Source: an uncultured Ectothiorhodospiraceae bacterium (GTDB lineage: Bacteria > Pseudomonadota > Gammaproteobacteria > Nevskiales > Oceanococcaceae). From it: a DNA stretch of 64,000 nt. The notes beneath the pieces were generated by a model, which worked only from the letters and a program-made list of their open reading frames with translations, was not told where the DNA came from and ran no database searches. Made by a program: the position numbers and the translations under genes. This document shows positions 7,884-15,814 of the stretch, piece by piece. The stretch's first letter is position 1. Every line of letters starts with the position of its first letter. The stretch spans positions 62,001 to 126,000 of the forward strand of contig CAKZQS010000046.1 in the NCBI GenBank assembly GCA_937141935.1, given 5' to 3'.

Positions 7884-9062
7884 TCAGGGCGCGAGCCACT
7901 CCGGCCGGGCCCGTGTCCAGCCCTGGGCGCGGCCCGCCTGCACATACCACCAGGCGCCGTGGCGGCCATCGGTCTCGCGTTGCACCACGACGGCACTGCC
8001 GGCCGGCAGCAGGTGCAAGGGCTCGTCGCCCGGCAGCGGGCGGCCCTGCAGCGTGAGCGCGGCCGGGCTTTGCAGCGACTGCGGCAAGGCCACCGGGGCC
8101 GGCGGCGGCGGCGGCGGCGCGGGTGCGTAGAGGTCGCGGGGCTCGCTGGCTTGCGGGGCCGTGGCGGCGCTTGCGGGGCCCGCCCCGGCAACGGCCAGCG
8201 GCGGCGGCTCGCTGGGGCCCAGCGCCATCGAAAACCCCTCCTGCGGCAGCAGCGGGGTCAGCAGCGCCATGCGCGCGCCATCGTGATAGCGCTGCGGGTC
8301 GGCGGGGTCGCCCCGGCTGCTGCGCATCTTGGGCTTCCAGGCCACCATGCCGTTCGCGAGGTCGACCACGGCCACCGTCTGCACGATGGTGTCCACGCCG
8401 GCGGTGGTGGCGATGTAGGCGCCGCCGGTGATCAACGCGCTCGCCAGCCCGGTCAGCAGGCCCGTGCCAAAGGATTTGGCGCCCGAGACGTCGATGCCGT
8501 AGCTGGCCGCCACCAACAGATAATCCGCCTGCACCTGCTCGCGCAAGAGCGCGACTTCGGTCGGGCTCAGGCTCAGGAGCCGCGGCGCGTCGGCGTCCAC
8601 GACGCCACCTTCGGACAGGGCCTGCAGCAGCCGGTTGGCCGCGCGCGCGGCGTCGGCCGACAGCGCCCGATCGCGCGCCAGCGGCAGGCGCTGGCCGAGA
8701 TCCGGCCCGCCCATCGTCTGCGCCACTTCGAGGTCGCGGCCGAGTTCGGGGCTCAGGGCGCCACATTCGAAGGGCCACAGGCTGTCCGCGATGGTGATGC
8801 CGTTGGCCTCGGCCTGCGTTTGCAGACGCAGCAGCGTATTGCTGCCGGCGATCTGGGTGGCGTCGCGCAGCATGTAGTCACGGCCGACCTCGTCGCGGAC
8901 CACGCAGGCATCGACCAGCGCGGCCACCGGCTGCGCCTGCAGCCGTTGGACCAGATCGCCCATGGCGGGGGTGGGTTTGGGGTGCAGCGCGCAGCCAGCA
9001 AGCAACAGCGCGGGCACAAGGGGGGCAAGGCGCCGCGCGTGGCGGGCCGAAACAGCGGTCAT
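7884..9062 (-). CDS. Predicted lipoprotein with C-terminal SH3-like segment
   Basis: A 392-residue protein with a lipoprotein signal: basic N-terminus, hydrophobic run and lipobox LLLAGC with Cys24, so it is probably anchored in the outer membrane facing the periplasm. The middle includes a Gly/Ala/Thr-rich stretch around KSFGTGLLTGLASALITGG. A proline-rich linker (APPPPPPPAP) leads to a compact C-terminal segment (GSAVVVQRETDGRHGAWWYV) that looks like a bacterial SH3 domain. A ribosome-binding site, GGAG, lies 8 bases before ATG. It is downstream of dnaQ in the same direction with a 60-base gap. The family is not recognised. A cell-wall or envelope-stress role is only a guess. Confidence 0.8.
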   Translation of the reverse strand: MTAVSARHARRLAPLVPALLLAGCALHPKPTPAMGDLVQRLQAQPVAALVDACVVRDEVGRDYMLRDATQIAGSNTLLRLQTQAEANGITIADSLWPFECGALSPELGRDLEVAQTMGGPDLGQRLPLARDRALSADAARAANRLLQALSEGGVVDADAPRLLSLSPTEVALLREQVQADYLLVAASYGIDVSGAKSFGTGLLTGLASALITGGAYIATTAGVDTIVQTVAVVDLANGMVAWKPKMRSSRGDPADPQRYHDGARMALLTPLLPQEGFSMALGPSEPPPLAVAGAGPASAATAPQASEPRDLYAPAPPPPPPAPVALPQSLQSPAALTLQGRPLPGDEPLHLLPAGSAVVVQRETDGRHGAWWYVQAGRAQGWTRARPEWLAP

Positions 9063-9122
9063 GGCAGGTTCTCCGGCGGCGGTTTGTGCTCCGGCGTGCG
9101 CCGCCGCAAGCGCCGCCGGTGT

Positions 9123-9854
9123 TCAGGCGGCGCGGTTCGGGTCCGCGTCCTCCTGCTGCGGCCACAGACATTCGCCCGCGGCACGCAATCGCTCAAGGAA
9201 GGCCGCGTGCGCCGCGGCCGCCTCGTCGCCGATTATCGCATGGGCGGGGCGCGCGCCGGCACGTTCGAGCACGCTGGCCACGCTGCGCTGCACGCCGGTG
9301 GCGTCGGTCAGCGTTGGCGCGGCGAGGTCGATTTCGTTCTGCCCCCCGGTCAGGCGCAGGTAGACCTCGGCCAGCAGCTCGGAGTCGAGCAGCGCGCCGT
9401 GCAGGTCGCGGCCGGAGTTGTCGACCTCGTAGCGCTTGCACAGCGCGTCGAGCGAGTTGCGCTGGCCGGGATGCTTGCCGCGGGCCAGCAGCAGCGAGTC
9501 GACAATGGGCCCGGCCGGGGGCCAGTCGGCGGCGCGCCCGATGCGGGCGAACTCGCTGGCCAGAAAGCCGCTGTCGAACTCGGCGTTGTGGATGACGATC
9601 TGCGCGTCGGCGACGAACTCCAGGAAGGCGTCGGCGATCTCGGCGAAGCGCGGCTGGCTGGCCAGCATCTCGTTGGACAGCCCGTGCACGGCCTCGGCGC
9701 CGGCACTGATGCGCCCCTGCGGGCGGATGTACTGGTGGTAGGTGCGCCCGGTCACGCGGCGGTCGTAGACCTCGACGCAGCCGATTTCGATGATCTCGTC
9801 GCTGGCGGCGTCCAGGCCGGTGGTTTCGGTGTCGAGCACGATCTCCCTAAGCAC
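9123..9854 (-). CDS. dnaQ: DNA polymerase III epsilon subunit (3'-5' proofreading exonuclease)
   Basis: A 243-residue DEDDh exonuclease. Exo I is LDTETTG with D8 and E10, Exo II is [13 protein letters not shown], and Exo III is [15 protein letters not shown] with the general-base His and the last metal-binding Asp. A C-terminal tail of about 50 residues follows, as expected for the part that binds the alpha subunit. I chose GTG at 9854 (complement of CAC 9852-9854), which gives [13 protein letters not shown] and overlaps the end of rnhA by 8 bases; upstream codons in this frame lie inside rnhA. The rnhA-dnaQ pairing is conserved in proteobacteria. Confidence 0.95.
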   Translation of the reverse strand: MLREIVLDTETTGLDAASDEIIEIGCVEVYDRRVTGRTYHQYIRPQGRISAGAEAVHGLSNEMLASQPRFAEIADAFLEFVADAQIVIHNAEFDSGFLASEFARIGRAADWPPAGPIVDSLLLARGKHPGQRNSLDALCKRYEVDNSGRDLHGALLDSELLAEVYLRLTGGQNEIDLAAPTLTDATGVQRSVASVLERAGARPAHAIIGDEAAAAHAAFLERLRAAGECLWPQQEDADPNRAA

Positions 9855-10290
9855 AGGCGCGCGCCTCCTGGGCCCCGCGGCGGGCCAGCTCGTCGGCGCG
9901 CTCGTTGCCGGCATCGCCGGCGTGCCCGCGCACCCACAGCCATTCGACCTCGTGGGCCGCGCAGGCCGCCTCCAACGCCTGCCACAGGTCCACATTCTTG
10001 ACCGGCTTGCCGGCCGCGGTGCGCCAGTTGCGGCGGCGCCAGTTCGGCAGCCAGCTGCTGATGCCCTGCTGCACGTAGGTGGAGTCGGTGTGCAGCCGCA
10101 CCTGGCAGCCGCCCTTCAGCGCATTCAGCGCCTCGATCGCGGCCTGCAGCTCCATGCGATTGTTCGTGGTCTGCGGCTCACCGCCCCAGATTTCGCGTTC
10201 GTGTTCGCCATGGCGCAGCACCGCGCCCCAGCCGCCGGGGCCGGGGTTGCCACTGCAGGCGCCGTCGGTCCAAATCTCGACCTGTTTCAT
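9847..10290 (-). CDS. rnhA: Ribonuclease HI
   Basis: A 147-residue RNase H with the family landmarks [19 protein letters not shown] (first catalytic Asp), [14 protein letters not shown] (Glu), [12 protein letters not shown] (second Asp) and [18 protein letters not shown] (active-site His and last Asp). It cleaves the RNA strand of RNA/DNA hybrids in R-loops and primers. The size matches the E. coli enzyme. It overlaps the methyltransferase gene upstream by 4 bases and dnaQ downstream by 8, so the three genes form one transcription unit. Confidence 0.97.
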   Translation of the reverse strand: MKQVEIWTDGACSGNPGPGGWGAVLRHGEHEREIWGGEPQTTNNRMELQAAIEALNALKGGCQVRLHTDSTYVQQGISSWLPNWRRRNWRTAAGKPVKNVDLWQALEAACAAHEVEWLWVRGHAGDAGNERADELARRGAQEARACA

Positions 10291-11003
10291 GTTCGGGTGT
10301 CCGGAAAGGAAATGACGCGCGCGGCGCTGCGCGCCGGCGGCATGGCCACCTGGCCAAAGGCCGGCGCCGGCGCGCGCCAGCGGCTGCGCAAGGGGCGCAC
10401 CGGCAGGCGGCGCTTACGGGCGTGGATGTAATAGCCAGGTCGCAGCACCCCGCCCAGGCGCAGGCGCCGGGTCCACTCCGGTAGGGCCTGGCCGTAGCTG
10501 CCGGCCTCCTCGATGCGAAAATCGAGCAGGTTGAGCCAGTCGGCCAGGCGGTTGGCGCCCAGCAGGCGCATCGGCTGCGGCAGCCGCATCGGCCGCCAGG
10601 GGAGTCGCGAGCCCAGGCCCCAGATGCTCCAGGGCGCCACGTTCAGGATCAACAGCTGGCCGCGCCGGCTCAGCACGCGGTCGGCCTCGCGCAGCAGCTG
10701 GTGCGGCGAGGGCGCGAAGGCCAGGCTGTGGCGCAGGATCACCAAATCGGCGCTGGCGTCCAGCAGCGGCAGGTGGCGCAAATCGCTCAATGCGCCGCAG
10801 TGCAGGCCGGCCTCGTGGCCCACCGTTTCCACCCGCCAGCGCGGCGGGAAGATCGGCAGGTGCTCGCCCCAGCTGCCGATGGCCAGCGCGGAATGGCCGT
10901 AGAAGCGCGGCCACAGCCGGCCCAGCAATTCGCGCTCCCAACGCAGCAGCAGGCGGGCACGCGGGGTGCCGAGCCATTCGGTCAAAGAGAGCGGTGCCGC
11001 CAT
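10287..11003 (-). CDS. Class I SAM-dependent methyltransferase (type 11 fold)
   Basis: A 238-residue protein. The stretch [20 protein letters not shown] followed by [26 protein letters not shown] is the motif II-III region of type 11 methyltransferases. The glycine-rich motif I is weak, which is common in this subgroup. The C-terminus is basic ([15 protein letters not shown]). The gene heads the rnhA-dnaQ unit and diverges from gloB, an arrangement conserved in gammaproteobacteria; the substrate of this family is unknown to me. The ATG at 11003 leaves a 95-base divergent promoter region shared with gloB. Confidence 0.88.
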   Translation of the reverse strand: MAAPLSLTEWLGTPRARLLLRWERELLGRLWPRFYGHSALAIGSWGEHLPIFPPRWRVETVGHEAGLHCGALSDLRHLPLLDASADLVILRHSLAFAPSPHQLLREADRVLSRRGQLLILNVAPWSIWGLGSRLPWRPMRLPQPMRLLGANRLADWLNLLDFRIEEAGSYGQALPEWTRRLRLGGVLRPGYYIHARKRRLPVRPLRSRWRAPAPAFGQVAMPPARSAARVISFPDTRT

Positions 11004-11098
11004 CGCTTTACACTACCGCGCAAACGCGCTTTGATGAACCCGGCGCGAACGCCGCCCCCCGTCGAGGGACTCGAGACACCCGCCAGCTACATTTTATC

Positions 11099-11866
11099 GT
11101 GCACCCCCTGGATCAGGTCCTGGCGCTGCCGGCCTTTCACGACAATTACATTTGGTGCTGGGCCGCGCAGGGCCAGCTGCACGTCGTCGACCCCGGCGAC
11201 GCCGCGCCCGTGCGCGCGCACCTGGAGGCCAGCGGCCTGTCGCTGGGCAGCATCCTGATCACGCACCACCACCCCGACCATGTGGGCGGCGTGGCCGCGC
11301 TGCGCAAGCTGGCCCCCGAGGCGCCGGTATACGGCCCGGCCGCCGGACCGTTCAGCGACCTCAGCCAGCCGCTGCGCGAGGGCGACCGCATCGAGACCGG
11401 CGGCGCGCAGTTCGAGATCCTGGCCACGCCGGGGCACACACTGGACCACATTTGTTATGTGCACCCCAACGCGCTGTTCTGCGGCGATACGCTGTTCGCC
11501 GCCGGCTGCGGGCGCCTGTTTGAGGGCGAGCCGGCGCAGATGCAGGCCTCGCTGGCCAAGCTCGCCGCCTTGCCCGACAGCACCCCGGTGTACTGCGCGC
11601 ATGAATACACGCTGGCCAACCTGCGCTTTGCCGAGGCCATGCACCCCGAGCACGCGCCCACGCGCGAGCGCCGCGTGCAGGTGCAGGCCCAGCGCGACAA
11701 GGGGGCGATCACCCTGCCCTCGTCCATAGGCCTGGAGCGCAAGACCAACCCCTTCCTGCGCGCCGGCGACCCGGCGCTGCAGCAGGCCCTGCGGGCCCAG
11801 GGCCACCGCGCCGATGATGCGCTGAGCGCCTTTACCAGCCTGCGCCAGGCCAAGGACCGGTTCTGA
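11099..11866 (+). CDS. gloB: Hydroxyacylglutathione hydrolase (glyoxalase II)
   Basis: A 255-residue metallo-beta-lactamase-fold enzyme that hydrolyses S-lactoylglutathione to lactate and glutathione, the second step of methylglyoxal detoxification. It begins at the family's usual LPAFHDNYIW pattern. Metal-binding motifs are THHHPDHVGG, ATPGHTLDHI, LFCGDTLFAAGCGRLFEG and YCAHEYTLANLRFA. The glutathione-binding C-terminus GLERKTNPFLR is present. GTG 11099 was chosen because the family starts only a few residues before this pattern; longer in-frame extensions run into the divergent gene. Confidence 0.94.
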   Translation: MHPLDQVLALPAFHDNYIWCWAAQGQLHVVDPGDAAPVRAHLEASGLSLGSILITHHHPDHVGGVAALRKLAPEAPVYGPAAGPFSDLSQPLREGDRIETGGAQFEILATPGHTLDHICYVHPNALFCGDTLFAAGCGRLFEGEPAQMQASLAKLAALPDSTPVYCAHEYTLANLRFAEAMHPEHAPTRERRVQVQAQRDKGAITLPSSIGLERKTNPFLRAGDPALQQALRAQGHRADDALSAFTSLRQAKDRF

Positions 11867-11886
11867 GCGTGCGGGGGGATACGGGG

Positions 11887-13350
11887 ATGGGAGCCCGCCA
11901 TCGCGCGAGGCGCGCGACACACGCCCTGGCTGCGCTGGCGCTGCTGGCCGCAGGCGCCCTGCTGCCGGCCACGCCCGCCTTCGCCAACGCCGCGGCGGCG
12001 CCGGCCGAGGCCGAGCTGTGGCCGCGGCTGGCGGCGCAGCAGAGCCTGGCCCACATCGAGCACCCGCGCATTGCGCTGTGGGAGCGGCGCTGGCGGGCCC
12101 AGGCGGCCCAGCTCCGGGTGATCTTCGAACAGGGCGGGCACTGGCTGTACCCGGTCATCGACGCCGTCGAGGCCCGGGGCCTGCCCGGCGAGCTGGCGCT
12201 GATCCCGGTCATCGAAAGCCGGCTGCTGACCCAGGCCGAGTCGCACAAGTCCGCCGTGGGGCTGTGGCAGATGCGCGCGCCGACCGCCACGGCCCTGGGC
12301 CTGCGCATCGACGACTGGGTGGACGAGCGCTGCGACCCGCTGAAGGCCACCACGGCCGCGCTGGACTACCTGCAGGCGCTGCACGACCGCTTTGGCAGCT
12401 GGCCGCTGACGCTGGCCGCCTACAACGCCGGCCAGGGCCGTGTGGCCCGCGCGATCCGCAGCGCGCGGCGCGGCGGCCGCCCGGAGGGCTATTGGGACCT
12501 GGACCTGCCCACCGAATCCGTCGACTACGTGCCGCGGCTGCTGGGCCTGGCGCGCGCGCTGCACGACGTCGAGGGGCTGCGCCTGCCCTGGGTGGACCCG
12601 CAACGCGCGCCGATCGTGCTGCCCACCGGCGGCGCGCGCGACGTCGAAACCCTGGCCGCGCTCAGCGGCGCCTCGATCGCCGAAATCTACGCCTACAACC
12701 CGCAGCTGCGACGCTGGGCCTTGCCGCCCGGCGGCCCCTGGCGCGTTCTGCTGCCGCAGCGGCGCGCGAATGTGGCGCCCACGCTGCGCATCGAGGCGGG
12801 CGCGGGCCTGCCGCACTGGCGGCGCATCGAAGTGCAGCCGGGCGACTCGCTGGGGCGCCTGGCGGCCGAGCACCAGACCCGGGTGCGCCTGATCCAGCGC
12901 GCCAATGGCTTGACGGGCGACCGCATCCGTATCGGCGAACCGCTGTGGGTCCCGGCGGGCCGGCTCAGCGTGCCCGACGCCACGCTGCAGGCCGTGGCCA
13001 GCCGTGGCCGGGTGACCGGCCAGCCCGGCGCGCTGCCGGGGCAGGAATGGGTCACGGTGGCGCCCGGCGACTCGCTGTGGCGGCTGTCGCGCGAATATGG
13101 CCAGTCGGTGGCGCAACTGCGGCGCTGGAATGCGATGGGCCGCGACGAGGACCTCTACCCCGGCCAGCGCCTGCGGGTGGCGCCGCCGCCGGGTCGGCGC
13201 CTGACGCTGCATCGCGTCGCCGCCGAGGACTCGCTGCCCGGCGTGGCCGAGCGCTACGGGGTCAGTGTCGGCGAGTTGCGGCGCTGGAACCGGCTGGGCA
13301 GCGGGCGCCTGCCGCTGCAGCGCGATCTGGTGGTTTTCGCCCCCGAATGA
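11887..13350 (+). CDS. mltD: Membrane-bound lytic murein transglycosylase D with three LysM domains
   Basis: A 487-residue secreted protein. After an N-terminal signal (hydrophobic run ALAALALLAAGALLPATPAF) comes an SLT domain at about residues 75-225. Its catalytic glutamate is E110 in IPVIESRLLTQAES, and it also has AVGLWQM and LAAYNAGQGRV. Three LysM repeats follow, starting near WRRIEVQPGDSLGRLA, WVTVAPGDSLWRLS and HRVAAEDSLPGVA. LysM domains bind peptidoglycan; the SLT domain cleaves glycan strands to 1,6-anhydromuramyl products. ATG 11887 has a G-rich Shine-Dalgarno stretch 8 bases upstream; GTG 11869 is an in-frame alternative. There is no lipobox, unlike E. coli MltD. It is immediately downstream of gloB. 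Confidence 0.93.
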   Translation: MGARHRARRATHALAALALLAAGALLPATPAFANAAAAPAEAELWPRLAAQQSLAHIEHPRIALWERRWRAQAAQLRVIFEQGGHWLYPVIDAVEARGLPGELALIPVIESRLLTQAESHKSAVGLWQMRAPTATALGLRIDDWVDERCDPLKATTAALDYLQALHDRFGSWPLTLAAYNAGQGRVARAIRSARRGGRPEGYWDLDLPTESVDYVPRLLGLARALHDVEGLRLPWVDPQRAPIVLPTGGARDVETLAALSGASIAEIYAYNPQLRRWALPPGGPWRVLLPQRRANVAPTLRIEAGAGLPHWRRIEVQPGDSLGRLAAEHQTRVRLIQRANGLTGDRIRIGEPLWVPAGRLSVPDATLQAVASRGRVTGQPGALPGQEWVTVAPGDSLWRLSREYGQSVAQLRRWNAMGRDEDLYPGQRLRVAPPPGRRLTLHRVAAEDSLPGVAERYGVSVGELRRWNRLGSGRLPLQRDLVVFAPE

Positions 13351-13359
13351 GGGCGCCGA

Positions 13360-13377
13360 TGTCGGTTTGCACCGACA
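13360..13377 (+). terminator. Hairpin after mltD
   Basis: A perfect 7-bp stem (TGTCGGT 13360-13366 with ACCGACA 13371-13377) with a TTGC tetraloop lies 10 bases after the mltD stop. There is no T run, so it could be a Rho-assisted end or an mRNA-stability hairpin. Confidence 0.45.
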
Positions 13378-13404
13378 CGCGCGAGCGCCGGCCTCCGCTA
13401 AGGT

Positions 13405-13410
13405 TATAAA
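13405..13410 (+). promoter_or_regulatory. Possible -10 element of the envelope operon
   Basis: TATAAA occurs in an otherwise GC-rich 131-base gap, 72 bases before the first ATG of the TPR/TolQ operon. No good -35 box is visible at 16-18 bases upstream, so the call rests on the -10 and on position alone. Confidence 0.3.
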
Positions 13411-13481
13411 CTTTCCGCCGGATCTGTGGTCCGGCTCCTGCACTGAACATTTCCCTCTCCAATGGAGCTGGTGGGTAGCTC

Positions 13482-14015
13482 ATGCTTTCAATTCTTCGCG
13501 TCCTTCTCCTGCTGGCCTTGCCGCTCACCGCGCAGGCCGCCGACGAGGACGAGCTGCTGCGTACGCTGCGCAGCACTGACCAGACCGTCCAGGATCTCAA
13601 GACCCGGGCGCTGAACCTCGTGAATGCCGTCGAGGAACACCGCGAGCGCTATCACTACCCGGACGAGCAGCGGGTCGAGGTCTATGTGACCAGCCCGGCG
13701 CGCCGCTTCACGCTCAAGGACATCGCCGTGTACAACGACGAGCAGCTGCTGGTGCGCCAGGAATTTGACGGTCGCGATGTGTACGCGATGCGCCTGGGCG
13801 GCCTGGCCCCGGTCTACCGTGGCAACGTGGCCGAGGGGCCCTTCACGCTGGATGTCGAGATCCGCGGCACCATCGACGGCGAAGCCGTCAGCCACCGCGG
13901 CGAGATGCGCCTGCGCAAGGATCGCCAACCCATGCGCCTGGAACTGCGCCTGCGCGACGTGCCCGGCCGGCCCGGCGTCGCCTTCGAGGCCCGCGAACAC
14001 GAGGTGCGTTCCTGA
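13482..14015 (+). CDS. Secreted conserved protein, first gene of the TPR/TolQ-like envelope operon
   Basis: A 177-residue protein with a clear Sec signal (MLSILRVLLLLALPLTAQA), cleaved around residue 19. The mature part begins with a helical, charged segment (ELLRTLRSTDQTVQDLKTRA) that could be a short coiled coil. It is followed by a beta-rich region with RVEVYVTSPARRFTLKDIAV and paired strands to the end. No catalytic motif is visible. Its stop overlaps the start of the next TPR gene by one base. Homologues occur at this same place in related gammaproteobacterial operons as far as I recall; its role is probably periplasmic support of the complex. Confidence 0.8.
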   Translation: MLSILRVLLLLALPLTAQAADEDELLRTLRSTDQTVQDLKTRALNLVNAVEEHRERYHYPDEQRVEVYVTSPARRFTLKDIAVYNDEQLLVRQEFDGRDVYAMRLGGLAPVYRGNVAEGPFTLDVEIRGTIDGEAVSHRGEMRLRKDRQPMRLELRLRDVPGRPGVAFEAREHEVRS

Positions 14016-15814
14016 TGCGCGGCCGGGGGAACGGGATCGGCCTGCGCGGCCTGGCGGTCGCGCTGCTGCTGGGCCACGGCGTCAGCGCCACCGCCGACTT
14101 CACGCCCGAGGCCGGCGGCTTTGATCGCAACCGGGCGCTGTATGAACACCACACCGGCGATCACCTCGCCGCCTCGCTGGCGCTGCTGCGCAGCCCGGAG
14201 GGCGACAAGCCGCATGCGCTGTTCACGACCCACGCGCTGCTCAACTACGGCCTGTACAACGCCGCCGAAGACCGTTTCCTGGGCCTGCTGGATGCCGGGC
14301 TGCTGACCCGGGCCGAGCGCGCCGAGCTGTACCTGAAGCTGGCGCGCTACGCCTACGAGCGCGGCTATGACGCCGCCGCGGACGCCACGCTGGCGGCCAT
14401 GGAAGAGGACCTGGGCAACTACGGCTATTACGAGCGCGAGCTGTTGGCCGCGCTGATCGCCGGCCGCTCCGGCCGCCTGCAGGAAAGCATCACCCGGCTG
14501 GACAACCGCCGCGTGGCCGGCCGCAGCAACTTCGGCAAGTTCAACCTGGCGATGGCGCTGTTTGCCGCCGGCGACATCCGCGAGGCGCGCATCAAGCTCG
14601 ACCAGATCGGCCGCGAGCTGGTCAACGACCCGCTGGAGCACGCGCTGCGCGACCGCGCCAACCTGACGCTGGCCTATGACTACCTGCGCGAGGCCGACGG
14701 CAGCGCCGCGCTGCCGGTGCTGCAGCGCATCCGGCTCGATGGCCCCTTCTCCGAGGAGGCGCTGCTGGCGCTGGGCTGGGCCGAACTCTCGGCCATCGCC
14801 CCGGACAGCATTCGCACGCGCTCGCAGGACACCGACGACACCATCGGCGGCGTGCTCGGCACGATCCTGCGCCCCGGCCGCGTCGACGAGGACCTGCGCC
14901 GCCGGCTGGGCATGCTGCGCGCACGCGAGCCCGGCGAGGAAACCGATCTGCGCTACCGCCGCGCGATCCGCGCCTGGCAGACGCTGGCCCAGCGCGACCT
15001 GCGCGAGACGCCGGTGCTCGAGGTCGAGGTCGCCCTGCCCTGGGCGCTGAAGGAACTCGGCGAGATCGACGCCGCGCGCAAGTACTACCACCTGGGCCTG
15101 AAGCGGCTGGAAGTGGCCGCCGGGCGGCTGGAGTCGGCGATGGAGGCCGTGCGCAGCGGGCGCATGTTCGAAACGCTGATCCGCGCGGATTCCCAGCAAT
15201 ACGCCGGCTGGGCCTGGCGGGCCACCGAGCTGGCCGATGCCGACGAGACCTGGTACCTGGCCCAGACGCTGGCCTCGACGCCCTTCCAGGAGGCGCTGAA
15301 GAACTACCGCGACCTGCGCCAGCTGCAGCGCCGCCTGCGCCAGAGCATTGGCGAGATGGAGCGCGGCGCGGCCGGCCTGCTGGCGGCCTCGAATGCCGAC
15401 AACCTGATCCGCAGCCAGCGCGGCGCGCAGCAGCAGGCCGTGTTCCCCGGCCTCAAGCCGCAGCTGAAGATGGCCACCGAGCTGGGCCGCTTCCCGCGCA
15501 ACGAAACGCTGGAGGGCCTGCTGAACTGGAGCTACCGCTTCAACCCCAAGCAGGCGCTGGACCTGACCCGCGGCCTGGCGCGCGCGCCCGAGGCGCTGAG
15601 CGCCAGTGCGCTGCCGCTGGTCGAGGAGGCCAATGCGCTGCTGGTCGACATCGAACAGGCCCTGCCGGAGCAGCGCGCGCTGCTGGAGTCGATCGCGATG
15701 GAAGACCTGAGCGCGCAGCGCGAGGCCATCCGCAAGTACCAGATCGAGGCCCGCTTCGCGCTGGCCCGGCTGTACGACGTGCATAACGAGGACACCGACG
15801 GAGACGCGCAATGA
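14015..15814 (+). CDS. Large periplasmic TPR-like protein of the envelope operon
   Basis: A 599-residue protein with a short signal-like N-terminus (LAVALLLGHGVSATA) and an almost wholly helical mature region. Repeated 30-40 residue helix pairs are visible, for example LYLKLARYAYERGYDAAADA, AMALFAAGDIREARIKLDQI and LPWALKELGEIDAARKYYHL, consistent with tetratricopeptide repeats. There is no enzymatic motif. TPR proteins of this type are partners in trans-envelope complexes. In the myxobacterial Agl/Glt system several large periplasmic TPR proteins fill this position. Start ATG 14015 overlaps the previous stop by one base. Confidence 0.85.
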   Translation: MRGRGNGIGLRGLAVALLLGHGVSATADFTPEAGGFDRNRALYEHHTGDHLAASLALLRSPEGDKPHALFTTHALLNYGLYNAAEDRFLGLLDAGLLTRAERAELYLKLARYAYERGYDAAADATLAAMEEDLGNYGYYERELLAALIAGRSGRLQESITRLDNRRVAGRSNFGKFNLAMALFAAGDIREARIKLDQIGRELVNDPLEHALRDRANLTLAYDYLREADGSAALPVLQRIRLDGPFSEEALLALGWAELSAIAPDSIRTRSQDTDDTIGGVLGTILRPGRVDEDLRRRLGMLRAREPGEETDLRYRRAIRAWQTLAQRDLRETPVLEVEVALPWALKELGEIDAARKYYHLGLKRLEVAAGRLESAMEAVRSGRMFETLIRADSQQYAGWAWRATELADADETWYLAQTLASTPFQEALKNYRDLRQLQRRLRQSIGEMERGAAGLLAASNADNLIRSQRGAQQQAVFPGLKPQLKMATELGRFPRNETLEGLLNWSYRFNPKQALDLTRGLARAPEALSASALPLVEEANALLVDIEQALPEQRALLESIAMEDLSAQREAIRKYQIEARFALARLYDVHNEDTDGDAQ